Positions 1 through 11,612 of a DNA stretch of 64,000 bases are shown here, one piece after another. The translations under genes were made by a program, and so were the position numbers. The stretch's first letter is position 1; every line of letters starts with the position of its first letter. The notes beneath the pieces were generated by a model. The model was given only the letters and a program-made list of their open reading frames with translations, did no database searches and was not told the DNA's origin. This DNA is from Pseudofrankia saprophytica (GTDB taxonomy: Bacteria; Actinomycetota; Actinomycetes; Frankiales; Frankiaceae). The DNA is taken from assembly GCF_000235425.2 (NCBI RefSeq), contig NZ_KI912267.1, positions 482,415 to 546,414 of the forward strand, read 5' to 3'.

Positions 1-441
1 GGCGGCGGGTCGCGCGCCGGCGGAGCCGGAGCCGGCTCTGGGCGGCTCGGCCCCGTCCGGCCCCGTCGCCTCGTTGCCTTTCTCGACCATCCACCCGCTC
101 CCGCCGCCTGGTCCACGCCGCCGGCTCCCCCCCGCTCGATCGCCACGGGTGGGAGGACTCCTGCAGCCCGCTCCCGCGACGGCCCACGCCAGGACCACAA
201 AACGCCGACAGGCGGGCACCTTACCGAGCGAGCGCCGCGGCGCCTATGCGCGCCGCCGCCGCCGGCCCGCGGCCAGCCCTTCCGCCGCAGAGCCCCGAGC
301 CGAAGACCGGCCTGGCCGGTGGGAGTCCCCACCGGCCAGGCCGGGTCCGAACCAGCGGTGGCCTCGGTGACCTAGGAACCGGACCCGGCCGGGTCCGAGG
401 AATCGGTGCGGCGGCCGGGCGTGTCCGGGGGCCGGGAGGGC
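1..441. other. Non-coding stretch downstream of pyk
   Basis: I see no convincing coding region. The short open frames are Arg/Pro/Ala-rich, as expected by chance in such G+C-rich DNA, and none has a credible ribosome binding site. The only clear structure is the pyk terminator hairpin at 307-344, annotated separately. Confidence 0.6.
307..344 (-). terminator. Hairpin terminator downstream of pyk
   Basis: A perfect 17-bp inverted repeat: CCGGCCTGGCCGGTGGG at 307-323 pairs with 328-344 around an AGTC loop. It lies about 100 bp past the pyk stop codon. There is no T-tract, which is usual for actinobacterial terminators. Confidence 0.75.
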
Positions 442-1857
442 TCAGACCGCCTCGCCGATCCGGTGGACGCGCATCGTGTTGGTCATGCCGGCGACGCCCG
501 GCGGCGTGCCCGCGACGACGACGACCAGTTCACCCGGGCTGCACCGGCCGATCTTGAGCAGCGCCTCGTCGACCTGACGGACCATCTCGTCGGTGCTGTT
601 GGCGAACGGGACGACGAACGTCTCGACTCCCCACAGCAGCGCCATCTGGCTGCGCACCGCCGGGATCGGCGTGAAGCCGAGCACCGGGACGTGCGACCGG
701 TAACGGGCGAGGCGGCGGGCGGTGTCCCCGGACAGCGTGTGCGCGACCAGGTAGCGCGCCCCGACGGCGGCGCCGACCTCGGCCGCGGCCTGGGCGATCG
801 CGCCGCCGAGGGTGCGTGGCGCGGTCCGCAGCGCTGGGATCCGGGACAGGTCGTTCTCGGCTGTCTCGATGATCCGGGCCATCGTCGAGACGGACTCGAT
901 CGGATACGCCCCCACGCTCGTCTCGGCGGACAGCATGATCGCGTCAGCGCCGTCCAGGACGGCGTTCGCGCAGTCGCTGGCCTCCGCCCTGGTCGGCCTC
1001 GGCGCGCTGATCATCGACTCGAGCACCTGAGTCGCCACGATCACCGGCTTCGCCCGCTCGCGGGCGGCGCTGACCGCCCGCTTCTGGACCAGCGGCACGT
1101 CCTCGAGCGGCAGCTCGACGCCCAGGTCCCCGCGGGCGACCATCAGGGCGTCGAACGCCTCGATGATGCCGTCCAGCTCGGCGACCGCCTGCGGCTTCTC
1201 GATCTTCGCGATGACCGGGATCCGGATCCCGGCCTCGTCCATGATCTCGCGGACCTTGCTGGCGTCCGCCGCCGAGCGGACGAACGACAGCGCGATCATG
1301 TCCACGCCCAGCTCGAGGGCGAAGCGCAGGTCTTCCTCGTCCTTCTCGGTCAGCGCGGGGACGGTGAGCGCCGCGCTCGGGATGTTCATCCCCTTGTTGT
1401 TGCTGACCGGACCGCCGATGACGACGGTGGTGTGGACGTCCGTGTCGGTGACGCCGTCGATAGCCAGCGCCAGCCGGCCGTCGTCGACCAGGATGCGGTC
1501 ACCCGCCTTGACGTCGCCGGGCAGGCCCGGGTAGGTCGTGCCGACCTGGTGCTGGTCGCCCTCGACGTCACGAACGGTGATCGTGAACTGCTCGCCGGGG
1601 ACGAGGGTCACCCCACCGGTGGCGAACGTCCCCAACCGGATCTTCGGGCCCTGCAGGTCGGCGAGGATGCCGACGGCACGCCCGGCCGCGTCACTGGCCT
1701 CCCGAACCCGCCGGTACACAGCGGCATGCTGTTCGTGGCTGCCATGCGAGAAGTTAAGTCTTGCTATGTCCATTCCGGCATCGACGAGGGCGCGCACCCT
1801 CTCTGGGGAGTTGGTGGCCGGTCCCAACGTACAGACAATCTTGGCTCTTCGTGGCAC
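442..1857 (-). CDS. pyk: Pyruvate kinase
   Basis: Cytosolic pyruvate kinase: phosphoenolpyruvate + ADP to pyruvate + ATP, the last step of glycolysis. The 471-residue product has the family's usual length. It opens with the N-terminal block RRAKIVCTLGPAT, then RLNFSHG, the active-site region MVARGDLGVELP and the domain-A signature DAIMLSAETSVGAYP, and ends with the C-terminal allosteric domain. The frame stays open about 200 bp further upstream, but I chose GTG at 1857. That start gives the canonical N-terminus, and TAGGCT lies 7 nt before it, suggesting a leaderless transcript. It is a single gene, ending about 100 bp before a strong hairpin terminator. Confidence 0.95.
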   Translation of the reverse strand: MPRRAKIVCTLGPATNSPERVRALVDAGMDIARLNFSHGSHEQHAAVYRRVREASDAAGRAVGILADLQGPKIRLGTFATGGVTLVPGEQFTITVRDVEGDQHQVGTTYPGLPGDVKAGDRILVDDGRLALAIDGVTDTDVHTTVVIGGPVSNNKGMNIPSAALTVPALTEKDEEDLRFALELGVDMIALSFVRSAADASKVREIMDEAGIRIPVIAKIEKPQAVAELDGIIEAFDALMVARGDLGVELPLEDVPLVQKRAVSAARERAKPVIVATQVLESMISAPRPTRAEASDCANAVLDGADAIMLSAETSVGAYPIESVSTMARIIETAENDLSRIPALRTAPRTLGGAIAQAAAEVGAAVGARYLVAHTLSGDTARRLARYRSHVPVLGFTPIPAVRSQMALLWGVETFVVPFANSTDEMVRQVDEALLKIGRCSPGELVVVVAGTPPGVAGMTNTMRVHRIGEAV

Positions 1858-1864
1858 GAGTTCC

Positions 1865-1870
1865 AGCCTA
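1865..1870 (-). promoter_or_regulatory. -10 element of pyk (leaderless)
   Basis: On the minus strand TAGGCT is followed by 7 nt and then the pyk GTG start. The TANNNT hexamer at this distance places transcription initiation at or next to the start codon. No clear -35 hexamer is visible. Confidence 0.55.
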
Positions 1871-2339
1871 GAAAATGATCGTCTTGGTTTGGACGCCGGC
1901 CCACACTGTTGTGCCGGCGCGTCGTTCTTCACCCGCCACCTTCGGCGGACAGTCCTGGAGTAACCGTACATCCCGTAACCGGTGCAGCGTGGAGCGCAAC
2001 GGCGTACGGTCAAGTCACCGGCATCCGCCGGCTCTTCCCTGTGCATCTTGGCGCCCACGGCCGTTCAAGGTTACGCATCGTCGCGCGATCTTCGACCGGG
2101 GGTGCACCGGGCGGCGTCGGATCGACGACAACCGCCGGCCTGCCCGCGCCCGGAGGGCCCGCGGCCATGGCAGGCGCGACCACCGGAAAGCGAGTGGCGA
2201 GGTGGGCGGCGCCGACGCGGCCACCGGTATGGCAGGCCTGACGCCCGCCGCTGCGCCCGGGACGACATCCAGACGCCCCGGAATGTAGGGGCGAGCGACG
2301 ATCCTCCTGATGCGCTCACCGACGTGTGCGGAGGTAGCG

Positions 2340-2378
2340 ATGGTACAGCGGCTCAAGGACTTCCGGAGCGTGGCATGA
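2340..2378 (+). CDS. Possible 12-codon leader peptide ORF
   Basis: ATG at 2340 follows GGAGG with a 5-nt spacer, a near-ideal ribosome binding site. The frame reads MVQRLKDFRSVA and stops with TGA at 2376-2378. That stop overlaps the ATG of the next small frame as ATGA, the arrangement of translationally coupled genes. An in-frame ATG at 2310 would lengthen it to 22 residues. No family is recognisable, and chance occurrence cannot be excluded. Confidence 0.25.
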   Translation: MVQRLKDFRSVA

Positions 2379-2533
2379 GCGTCAATCCGGCGATTCACCG
2401 CAGGCCGTCGGGCGATGTGGACATCGCCCTTCCGACCGACGAGCCCGAGCCGTCGCGCGACGCGCCACCGCGCGGTTCCAACAACGCTTCGGTCGACGGT
2501 GGATTTACGTCGTCACCAACGACAACGGAATAA
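2375..2533 (+). CDS. Possible 52-residue polar peptide
   Basis: This frame begins in the ATGA overlap with the 12-codon frame upstream. It encodes 52 residues rich in Pro, Ser, Thr, Asp and Glu with no cysteine or hydrophobic segment, so it would be disordered. Third positions are about three-quarters G/C, lower than in neighbouring genes, which weakens the coding call. It runs opposite to both flanking genes. I recognise no family. Confidence 0.22.
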   Translation: MSVNPAIHRRPSGDVDIALPTDEPEPSRDAPPRGSNNASVDGGFTSSPTTTE

Positions 2534-2679
2534 CGAGACGCCGCCGTCCTGAAACGCCGCCTCAGCCGAGTATGGCCGTATACGGCACGTATCTCGACGT
2601 AAGGCCACCAGGGCTCCCCAACTGGGCGACACATACGCCTCCGGGACCGACCACACCGGCGAGCGCCCCAGCGTCCGTC

Positions 2680-4674
<1,995 letters not shown>

Positions 4675-4927
4675 CCGCCGCCCTCGTCACTTTCTGTTCA
4701 TGTTCCGCCCGTGTCCGCTCGGCCCATGGCCGGGCCGACCGATGTCGCCGCGTGGCCATGCGAACCAGCCTCGTTACCTGGTTGCAAGGACCAGCCCCAT
4801 GCCCACCATTCCTGCCGTACCCCGCTGGGTGCGGCCGCCAGGCGGCGGTGTTCCCGCGCCGAACAGGAACGCTAAAACTTCAACCGGGGTTGAGGTCAAG
4901 GAGGCGAGGCGCCGCCGGCTCCGATGG

Positions 4928-5785
4928 TCAGCCGGCGGGATGGTCCGCGAGACAGCGGGCGAGGGCGGCGCGCTCGGCGACCGACCCCGTGTCGCGGCCG
5001 CGGCCGGCGGCGGCGCGCAGCAGCGCCTTCGTCTCGGCGGCGGCGGCGCGCGGGGCGGCGAGCAGTGCCGCGACGAGGTCGTCGACGGCGGCATCGAGGC
5101 TCGCCCTGGGCACGACCCGCTGCGCGACGCCGACGGCGCGCGCCTCGGCCGCGGTGAGCCCGCGGCCGGTCAGGCACAGGTCGAGCGCGGTCGGGTAACC
5201 GACGAGCGCGACGAGGGTGGCGCTGACGCCGAGGCCGGGTACCAGCCCCAGCGAGGCCTCGGGCAGCGAGAGGACGGCGTCCTCGGTCAGGACGCGCAGG
5301 TCGCAGGACAGCGCCAGTTGCAGGCCGGCGCCGCTCGCCGGGCCGGCGACCACCGCGACGCTGACCAGGTCGGCCCTGGCCGACAGCCAGGTGAACCCGG
5401 CCTGCCACTCGGCGACGCGACGCTCCACGGCGTCCGTCGTCAGGTCAGCGCCATCCAGGGCGGCGCGGTCCGGAGTACTCAGCGCGGACCAGATGTCGCC
5501 GCGCAGGACGACCACCCGGATGTCGCCTGGCAGCGCCCGGCCGACGGCCGCGAGCGCCGCCGCCACCGAAGGCAGCCGGGCTGCGGCAGCCAGGTCGTCC
5601 GTGACCGGTTGGTCTGAGGCCGGCTGCTCGCCGGGAGGTTGGTTTCCGGGCGGACGGTTTCCGGCCGGTTGTTTCTCGGTCCGTTGTTTTTCGGTCGATG
5701 GGTGGAACGTGACCGTCGCGCACGAACCCGTGACGGTCAGTCCAAGACCGGCCGCCGCCGTCCAGGCGGCGGCCGGCGTGGGCAC
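4928..5785 (-). CDS. Enoyl-CoA hydratase/isomerase-family protein
   Basis: A crotonase-fold protein of 285 residues, GTG start. The oxyanion-hole/active-site stretch reads GPASGAGLQLALSCD, followed by LPEASLGLVPGLG. In true enoyl-CoA hydratases two glutamates act. Here the second (in LPEAS) is kept but the first position is Gln, so the chemistry may differ from hydration. Residues 31-60 are six degenerate pentapeptide repeats such as TEKQP and PGNQP, inserted after the first beta strands. This insertion is unusual for the fold. The gene follows the small HTH gene with a 2-nt gap, and the two are probably one transcript. Acyl-CoA metabolism is likely; the substrate is unknown. Confidence 0.8.
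   Translation of the reverse strand: MPTPAAAWTAAAGLGLTVTGSCATVTFHPSTEKQRTEKQPAGNRPPGNQPPGEQPASDQPVTDDLAAAARLPSVAAALAAVGRALPGDIRVVVLRGDIWSALSTPDRAALDGADLTTDAVERRVAEWQAGFTWLSARADLVSVAVVAGPASGAGLQLALSCDLRVLTEDAVLSLPEASLGLVPGLGVSATLVALVGYPTALDLCLTGRGLTAAEARAVGVAQRVVPRASLDAAVDDLVAALLAAPRAAAAETKALLRAAAGRGRDTGSVAERAALARCLADHPAG
5606..5695 (-). repeat. Six in-frame 15-bp tandem repeats in the crotonase gene
   Basis: Exactly 90 bp made of six degenerate 15-bp units, each encoding a pentapeptide of the type (T/A/P)-(E/G/S)-(K/N/E/D)-(Q/R)-P. The array keeps the reading frame and looks like a slippage expansion inside the gene. Confidence 0.75.
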
Positions 5786-5787
5786 GA

Positions 5788-6006
5788 TCAGGCGCTCTTC
5801 TTCTTGCTGCCCCGGGTCGCCCCACCACGGCCCCGCAGGGTCGTTCCGGACTCGGACAGGATCCGGTGCACAAAACCGTACGACCGGCCCGACGACTCCG
5901 CGAGGAGTCGGATGCTCTGCCCGGACTCGTACTTCTTACGAAGTTCGGCGGCCAGCTTGTCACGCTCGGCGCCGGTGATCCGGGTCCCTTTCCTAAGCTC
6001 GGCCAA
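5788..6006 (-). CDS. Small helix-turn-helix DNA-binding protein
   Basis: A basic protein of 72 residues with one helix-turn-helix: KLAAELRKKYESGQSIRLLA followed by the recognition segment GRSYGFVHRILSE, then a Gly/Arg/Lys-rich tail. This is a conserved actinobacterial small-protein family. From memory it resembles the ~73-residue Streptomyces nucleoid-associated protein Gbn (SCO1839); I am only moderately sure of that match. I prefer the TTG at 6006, because GGAGGGG lies just upstream and the length then matches. A GTG at 6048 would add 14 residues but has no ribosome binding site. The crotonase gene follows directly. Confidence 0.75.
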   Translation of the reverse strand: MAELRKGTRITGAERDKLAAELRKKYESGQSIRLLAESSGRSYGFVHRILSESGTTLRGRGGATRGSKKKSA

Positions 6007-6434
6007 CGTGGCCCCCTCCGTGTAGATGATCTGCGAACCGATCTTCACTCAGCTTCGGGAAACGCGCCACTCGAAGCACATGTGATCCATCACACGCGAT
6101 CAGTGGCCCCCTGCCGCGCCCGTGGAGCCGACGTCGCTCCCGCTCCGCCCGCGCGCGGGCACAAGTCCCGACGCCCGAACGGTTCCTGGCCGCGGGCCGA
6201 TGACCTGCGCGCCCGGATCGGATCAACGTCACGGCGTCAGTCTCCCCAATCACCGCCGCCGTTCCTAACAGGGAACCCGGCGCGTCGCGGGTGACACGAG
6301 CCCACACGGGCCCACACACCCCGCCAACCGCCGCTCGGCAGCCGCCGCCAGCGGCTGGCGCCGGGAGCCGGCCGGGCAGGTCGCGCTGGCAGTGGTTACC
6401 GTCATGTTGTGATCGCGGTACCGGGCCTCGCCGC

Positions 6435-7916
6435 ATGACCGCCGCCGATACCGCCTCGAGGCCCGAGTCCGGCGCCGATCCTCCCCGCGCCGACCCCTCC
6501 GGCGCCGATGTCCCGGCCACCGGTGTCCCGGCCACGAGCGCCCCCGCGGCCGGCGGCGCGGGCGTGGGATCACCCTCACCGGGTGTCGCGCCGGCCGGAT
6601 CGGGCGCGCAGTGCGTGGGTCGAGCCGGGTCCACCCCGCGGAGCTGGCTGGGGGGGCAGGCTGGCGAGGCCGTCTCGTGGGTCCTGGCGACGGCGGCGCT
6701 GGCCGGCGTCACCGCCCTGCTGGCCACCTCCGGCGTCACGTACGCGTCCGATGGGTCGGCTACGGACGCGAGGATCGCCTGGGGCACGCTGCCGCTCGCC
6801 TGGCCGCCGCGGCTGGGAACCGCGACCCTGCTGCCGTTGGCGCTGGCCGCGCTGGTGCTCTGCTCGGTCGCGCTGGTCGCCCGGCGCCGGACGGGCCGGC
6901 CGTCGCCCCCGTTCGGCCCGCTGCTGGGGCTGTCGTACGTCGTGAGCGCCGGTTGGTGGCTCGCGCTGGGGGTAGCCTCCCCACGTGGCCTCGGGGCACC
7001 GGTGGGCCTGCTGGCCGCCGCCGACCGGCACCCGTCCGATCTGCTGGACCGGGTGAGCGGCCAGCCGCCGGGGCCGGAGCTGCTCGTCTGGGTGCTCGGC
7101 CAGCTGGGGATCCGCGGCGCGACGGCGGTCGGGGTGGCTTTCACCCTGATCGGCGCCCTGGTCGTGCCGATGGTGGGGCTCGCGGTGCGCTCGCTGTGCC
7201 ACGCGCCGGCGGCCCGCCGGCTGCTGCCGGTACTGGTCCTCGCGCCGTGGGCGCCGTTCGCCGCCGGCGGTCCGGACGCTGTCACGGCGGCGGTGGCGGC
7301 GTCGGCGGTGGCCGTCGGCGTCGTCGGCTCCGAGCGGGGACGGCGCGCCTGGTGGGCGCTGGGCGCCGGGCTGCTGCTCGGCGTGTCCGGGCTGTTCGCC
7401 TACCCGGCGCTGTGGCTGGGGGTGGCGGTGGCCGCGGCCTACTTCGTGCGCCGCCGCCCCATGCTGAACGTCATCACCGGCGCGGGCGCGCTCGCGCCGT
7501 TGTTCGCCGTGCGACTGACCGGGTACTCCTGGCCGGAGGGCCTGGGGCGGGCCGGCGCCGACCCGTTCGACCACGCCGCGCTGACCTGGCTGGTGCCCGA
7601 CCTGCTGGCCGTCTCCCTGTGCTGCGGCCCGGCGCTGGCGCGGGCCGCGCGGCGGGTCTCGATGACGCCGGGCTGGCCCTTCCTCGTCGGCGCGGCCGCG
7701 GCGGCGCTGTTCGCCCTGCTGGCGGGCCTGGCGGCCGGCGGCGTGCAGACGAGCTGGCTACCGCTGTTCCCGTGGCTGGTGGTGCCGGCGCTCGCCCCCC
7801 GGCCGCGCCCGGCGCTCCCCGGCGACACCAGCAGCGCCGGCACGCTGCCCTACGGCCTGGTCGGCGCCGGCGCCGTGGTCGCCGTCGCCGTCGCCACTCT
7901 CCTCACGCCCGGCTAG
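6435..7916 (+). CDS. Polytopic integral membrane protein, unknown function
   Basis: A 493-residue protein. The first ~75 residues are a low-complexity Ala/Pro/Gly/Ser region and would be cytoplasmic and disordered. After that come about ten hydrophobic segments, for example AVSWVLATAALAGVTALLA and TLLPLALAALVLCSVALVA, up to the C-terminus. No catalytic or transport motif that I recognise is present. The overall look, long helices with a loop between the first pair, resembles actinobacterial glycosyltransferase-like membrane proteins, but that is a guess. I chose the ATG at 6435 over one 144 bp upstream, because the upstream part is Arg/Pro-rich and not protein-like. Confidence 0.75.
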   Translation: MTAADTASRPESGADPPRADPSGADVPATGVPATSAPAAGGAGVGSPSPGVAPAGSGAQCVGRAGSTPRSWLGGQAGEAVSWVLATAALAGVTALLATSGVTYASDGSATDARIAWGTLPLAWPPRLGTATLLPLALAALVLCSVALVARRRTGRPSPPFGPLLGLSYVVSAGWWLALGVASPRGLGAPVGLLAAADRHPSDLLDRVSGQPPGPELLVWVLGQLGIRGATAVGVAFTLIGALVVPMVGLAVRSLCHAPAARRLLPVLVLAPWAPFAAGGPDAVTAAVAASAVAVGVVGSERGRRAWWALGAGLLLGVSGLFAYPALWLGVAVAAAYFVRRRPMLNVITGAGALAPLFAVRLTGYSWPEGLGRAGADPFDHAALTWLVPDLLAVSLCCGPALARAARRVSMTPGWPFLVGAAAAALFALLAGLAAGGVQTSWLPLFPWLVVPALAPRPRPALPGDTSSAGTLPYGLVGAGAVVAVAVATLLTPG

Positions 7917-8018
7917 TGCCGGTTTCGAGTAGTCGCCAACCCGACCGGCTGGAGCCCGCGGTCACCTGACCACGGCTTCCAGCCAGCCGTGACGAACCGG
8001 TGACCCAGCTGCCCACCG

Positions 8019-8198
8019 CTAGGTCCTGAATGTTCTCTGCAGCACCAGGGCCAGCCCGAAGCCATAGGCCGGCAACAGGATGAACAGCAGCCACGGGGTT
8101 ATGTTGACGACGAGGACGACCGCGAGAGCCGAGAGTACGACATAGATCACGAATGCCGGGGAGCGCAGGAGACGGCCGAGAACTCGGGTCGGTGTCAT
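8019..8198 (-). CDS. 59-residue membrane protein
   Basis: A short gene with two hydrophobic segments: residues 15-31 (AFVIYVVLSALAVVLVV) and 36-53 (WLLFILLPAYGFGLALVL), separated by NITP. The N-terminus is basic (RVLGRLLR), and the tail QRTFRT is positive as well. The hydrophobic pattern is far from random, and frames on the other strand give nothing comparable. GGAGG lies 11 nt before the ATG, and GGAG also abuts it. The frame stays open upstream without a good start codon. I know no family for it. Confidence 0.6.
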   Translation of the reverse strand: MTPTRVLGRLLRSPAFVIYVVLSALAVVLVVNITPWLLFILLPAYGFGLALVLQRTFRT

Positions 8199-8453
8199 CT
8201 CCGCTACGGCCTCCAGGACCTCTTGCGCGTGAACATACGCCTCGCCCCCGCCAGGCGGAGCCCCTGAACCTGAGACCCGCGCTGGCCCTGACAGCCGCCT
8301 TGCCGACGTACATCGGCCCGACGTTGCTACCGGCTCCGACGACCCCGGCCCGAGATATATCCACCTCGCGTATGGCGGCCTCCGCCCACCCCGTATGCCC
8401 CGACTCCCGCGGCCGCTCGATCCGAGCAGGGCGCGGGCCGGGCCTGGGCCGTG

Positions 8454-9386
8454 TCAGCTCGCGGTCAGCTCGGCGGGGGCGCGGGGGATGTCGGGCTCGA
8501 GGTAGACGCGGCAGGTGGTGGGAGCGGCGGCGCGCAGGCGGCGCTCGGCCTCGTTGATCGCCGCGGCGACCTCGGCGACGGTCAGCCCCTCGTCGAGGCC
8601 GATCTTCGCGGCGACGAGCAGCTCGTCCGGCCCGAGGTGCAGGGTGCGCATGTGGATCACCGCCGTCACCGACGGCGCGGAGACCAGGGCCGCCCGGATC
8701 GCGGCGACCACGGCGGGCGTCGCGGCCTCGCCGACGAGCATGCCGTAGCTCTCGACGGCCACCACGATGGCCACGATCAGCAGCAGCACGCCGATGGCCA
8801 GCGTGCCGGCGCCGTCCCAGATCGGGTCGTCGGTCAGCAGCGTGAGCCCGACGCCGGCGAGCGCGAACACCAGGCCGATGAGGGCCGCGAAGTCCTCGAG
8901 CAGCACCACCGGCAACTCGGGCGCCCGGGCTTCCCGGATGAAGCGCCACCAGGTCGCGTCTCCCTTGTGGTGGCGTGACTCACGGATCGCGGTCCGGAAC
9001 GAGAACCCCTCCAATCCGATCGCGACCAGCAGGACGATGACAGCGACGAGGCCGGACTCCAGATGGTGCGGGTGGCGCAGCTTCTCGACGCCCTCGTAGA
9101 CGGAGAAGAGTCCACCGACGCTGAACAGCACGATGCCGACCAGGAAGCCGGCGATGTAGCGTGAGCGGCCGAACCCGAACGGGTGGTCCTCGTCGGCCGG
9201 CCGGACCGACTGGCGCTGGCCGAGCAGCAACAGCCCCTGGTTGCCGGAGTCGGCCACCGAGTGGATCGACTCGGCCAGCATCGATGACGACCCGGTGAAC
9301 AGGAACGCGACGAACTTCGCCACCGCGATCCCCAGGTTGGCGGCCAATGCCGCCAGAACCGCCTTGGTACCGCCGCCCGCACTCAC
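8454..9386 (-). CDS. Cation diffusion facilitator transporter
   Basis: A divalent-metal/proton antiporter of the CDF family at the cytoplasmic membrane. The 310-residue product has the family's usual length. Six transmembrane helices start with NLGIAVAKFVAFLFTGSSSM. The family block SIHSVADSGNQGLLLLG contains the metal-site His/Asp pair, and DHPFGFGRSRY follows. The cytoplasmic C-terminal domain runs from about residue 215. The metal (Zn, Mn, Fe or Co) cannot be told. GTG at 9386 is preceded by GAGGAG at a 10-nt distance. The open frame extends much further upstream, into the ABC-F gene, but that part is not coding. Confidence 0.9.
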   Translation of the reverse strand: MSAGGGTKAVLAALAANLGIAVAKFVAFLFTGSSSMLAESIHSVADSGNQGLLLLGQRQSVRPADEDHPFGFGRSRYIAGFLVGIVLFSVGGLFSVYEGVEKLRHPHHLESGLVAVIVLLVAIGLEGFSFRTAIRESRHHKGDATWWRFIREARAPELPVVLLEDFAALIGLVFALAGVGLTLLTDDPIWDGAGTLAIGVLLLIVAIVVAVESYGMLVGEAATPAVVAAIRAALVSAPSVTAVIHMRTLHLGPDELLVAAKIGLDEGLTVAEVAAAINEAERRLRAAAPTTCRVYLEPDIPRAPAELTAS

Positions 9387-9565
9387 CCGAAACCGTCTCC
9401 TCACCAGAAACCGGGCCTTCCGACCCGCGACCTGCCGGCAAGTCTGCCAACTCCCCCAAGCGGGCGGGCCGCTGGGTGCTTCTACAGGCAGGTGGCAGCT
9501 GATAGTGCGAACACCCGGTGACGAGGCGCCCTCCCCCGCCACCGGTCCGGCGGCTCCCGCTGGTT

Positions 9566-11179
<1,614 letters not shown>

Positions 11180-11612
11180 GAAGTATGTGGCCTCTCGGGA
11201 CGTGGACGTGGGAGGACAGCCACGACCGCGCGCGGCGGCCGCTCGTCAGGGCAGGCAGGAAGGCGGGTAGGCGGCCAGCGGTCAGCCCGTTGGCGGGCCG
11301 ACTTGGCTCGCTCGCTCACTCCAGCTGGACGAGGCGCTCCATCAGGTACCTGAGGCCGTTTCCGATCGGTCCGGGGCTCGGCCCCGGGGCAATGGACTCG
11401 GGCGTGGACGAGGCCCGCCCGCGAGAACGACCGGCGGCCCACGCCGCCCCCGCGCGGTCGACAGGCGCTCGGCCCGCGTCACGGCGGAGGCATCATCTCC
11501 AGGGTACGTGCGCCGGGGCGGCGAGATCCTCGCCCAGGGTGTTAAACCGGCGTCACTCAGCCACCGCCCGCTCGGGTGGCCAGCCGGCCGGCTCGGGCCC
11601 GCCGGCCGCTAC
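11180..11612. other. Intergenic region, terminator-like hairpin at one end
   Basis: 433 bp between the transglutaminase stop and the ABC-F start. An 8-bp hairpin (CGGCCGGC at 11585-11592, paired with 11601-11608) lies 4 nt past the transglutaminase stop and is a candidate terminator. One minus-strand frame ends with a protein-like tail at 11316-11360 but has no start codon, so I do not call a gene. Confidence 0.45.

Larger units (their letters stand above)
1871..2679. other. Long intergenic region upstream of pyk
   Basis: About 800 bp between pyk and the ABC exporter, both on the minus strand. No recognisable conserved protein is encoded. The one point of interest is a pair of very short plus-strand frames at 2340-2533 with a good ribosome binding site. 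The 3' part, around 2540-2600, is noticeably less G+C-rich than its surroundings. Confidence 0.5.

Noticed and set aside
74-370. Short open frames at the window start
   Set aside because: Pro/Arg-rich, no ribosome binding site, overlapping the pyk terminator hairpin.
11316-11490. Minus-strand frame ending in a protein-like tail (NGLRYLMERLVQLE)
   Set aside because: No ATG, GTG or TTG start is available within the frame, apart from a Met near the end, and the rest is Arg/Ala/Gly-rich. Conservation in relatives would be needed.
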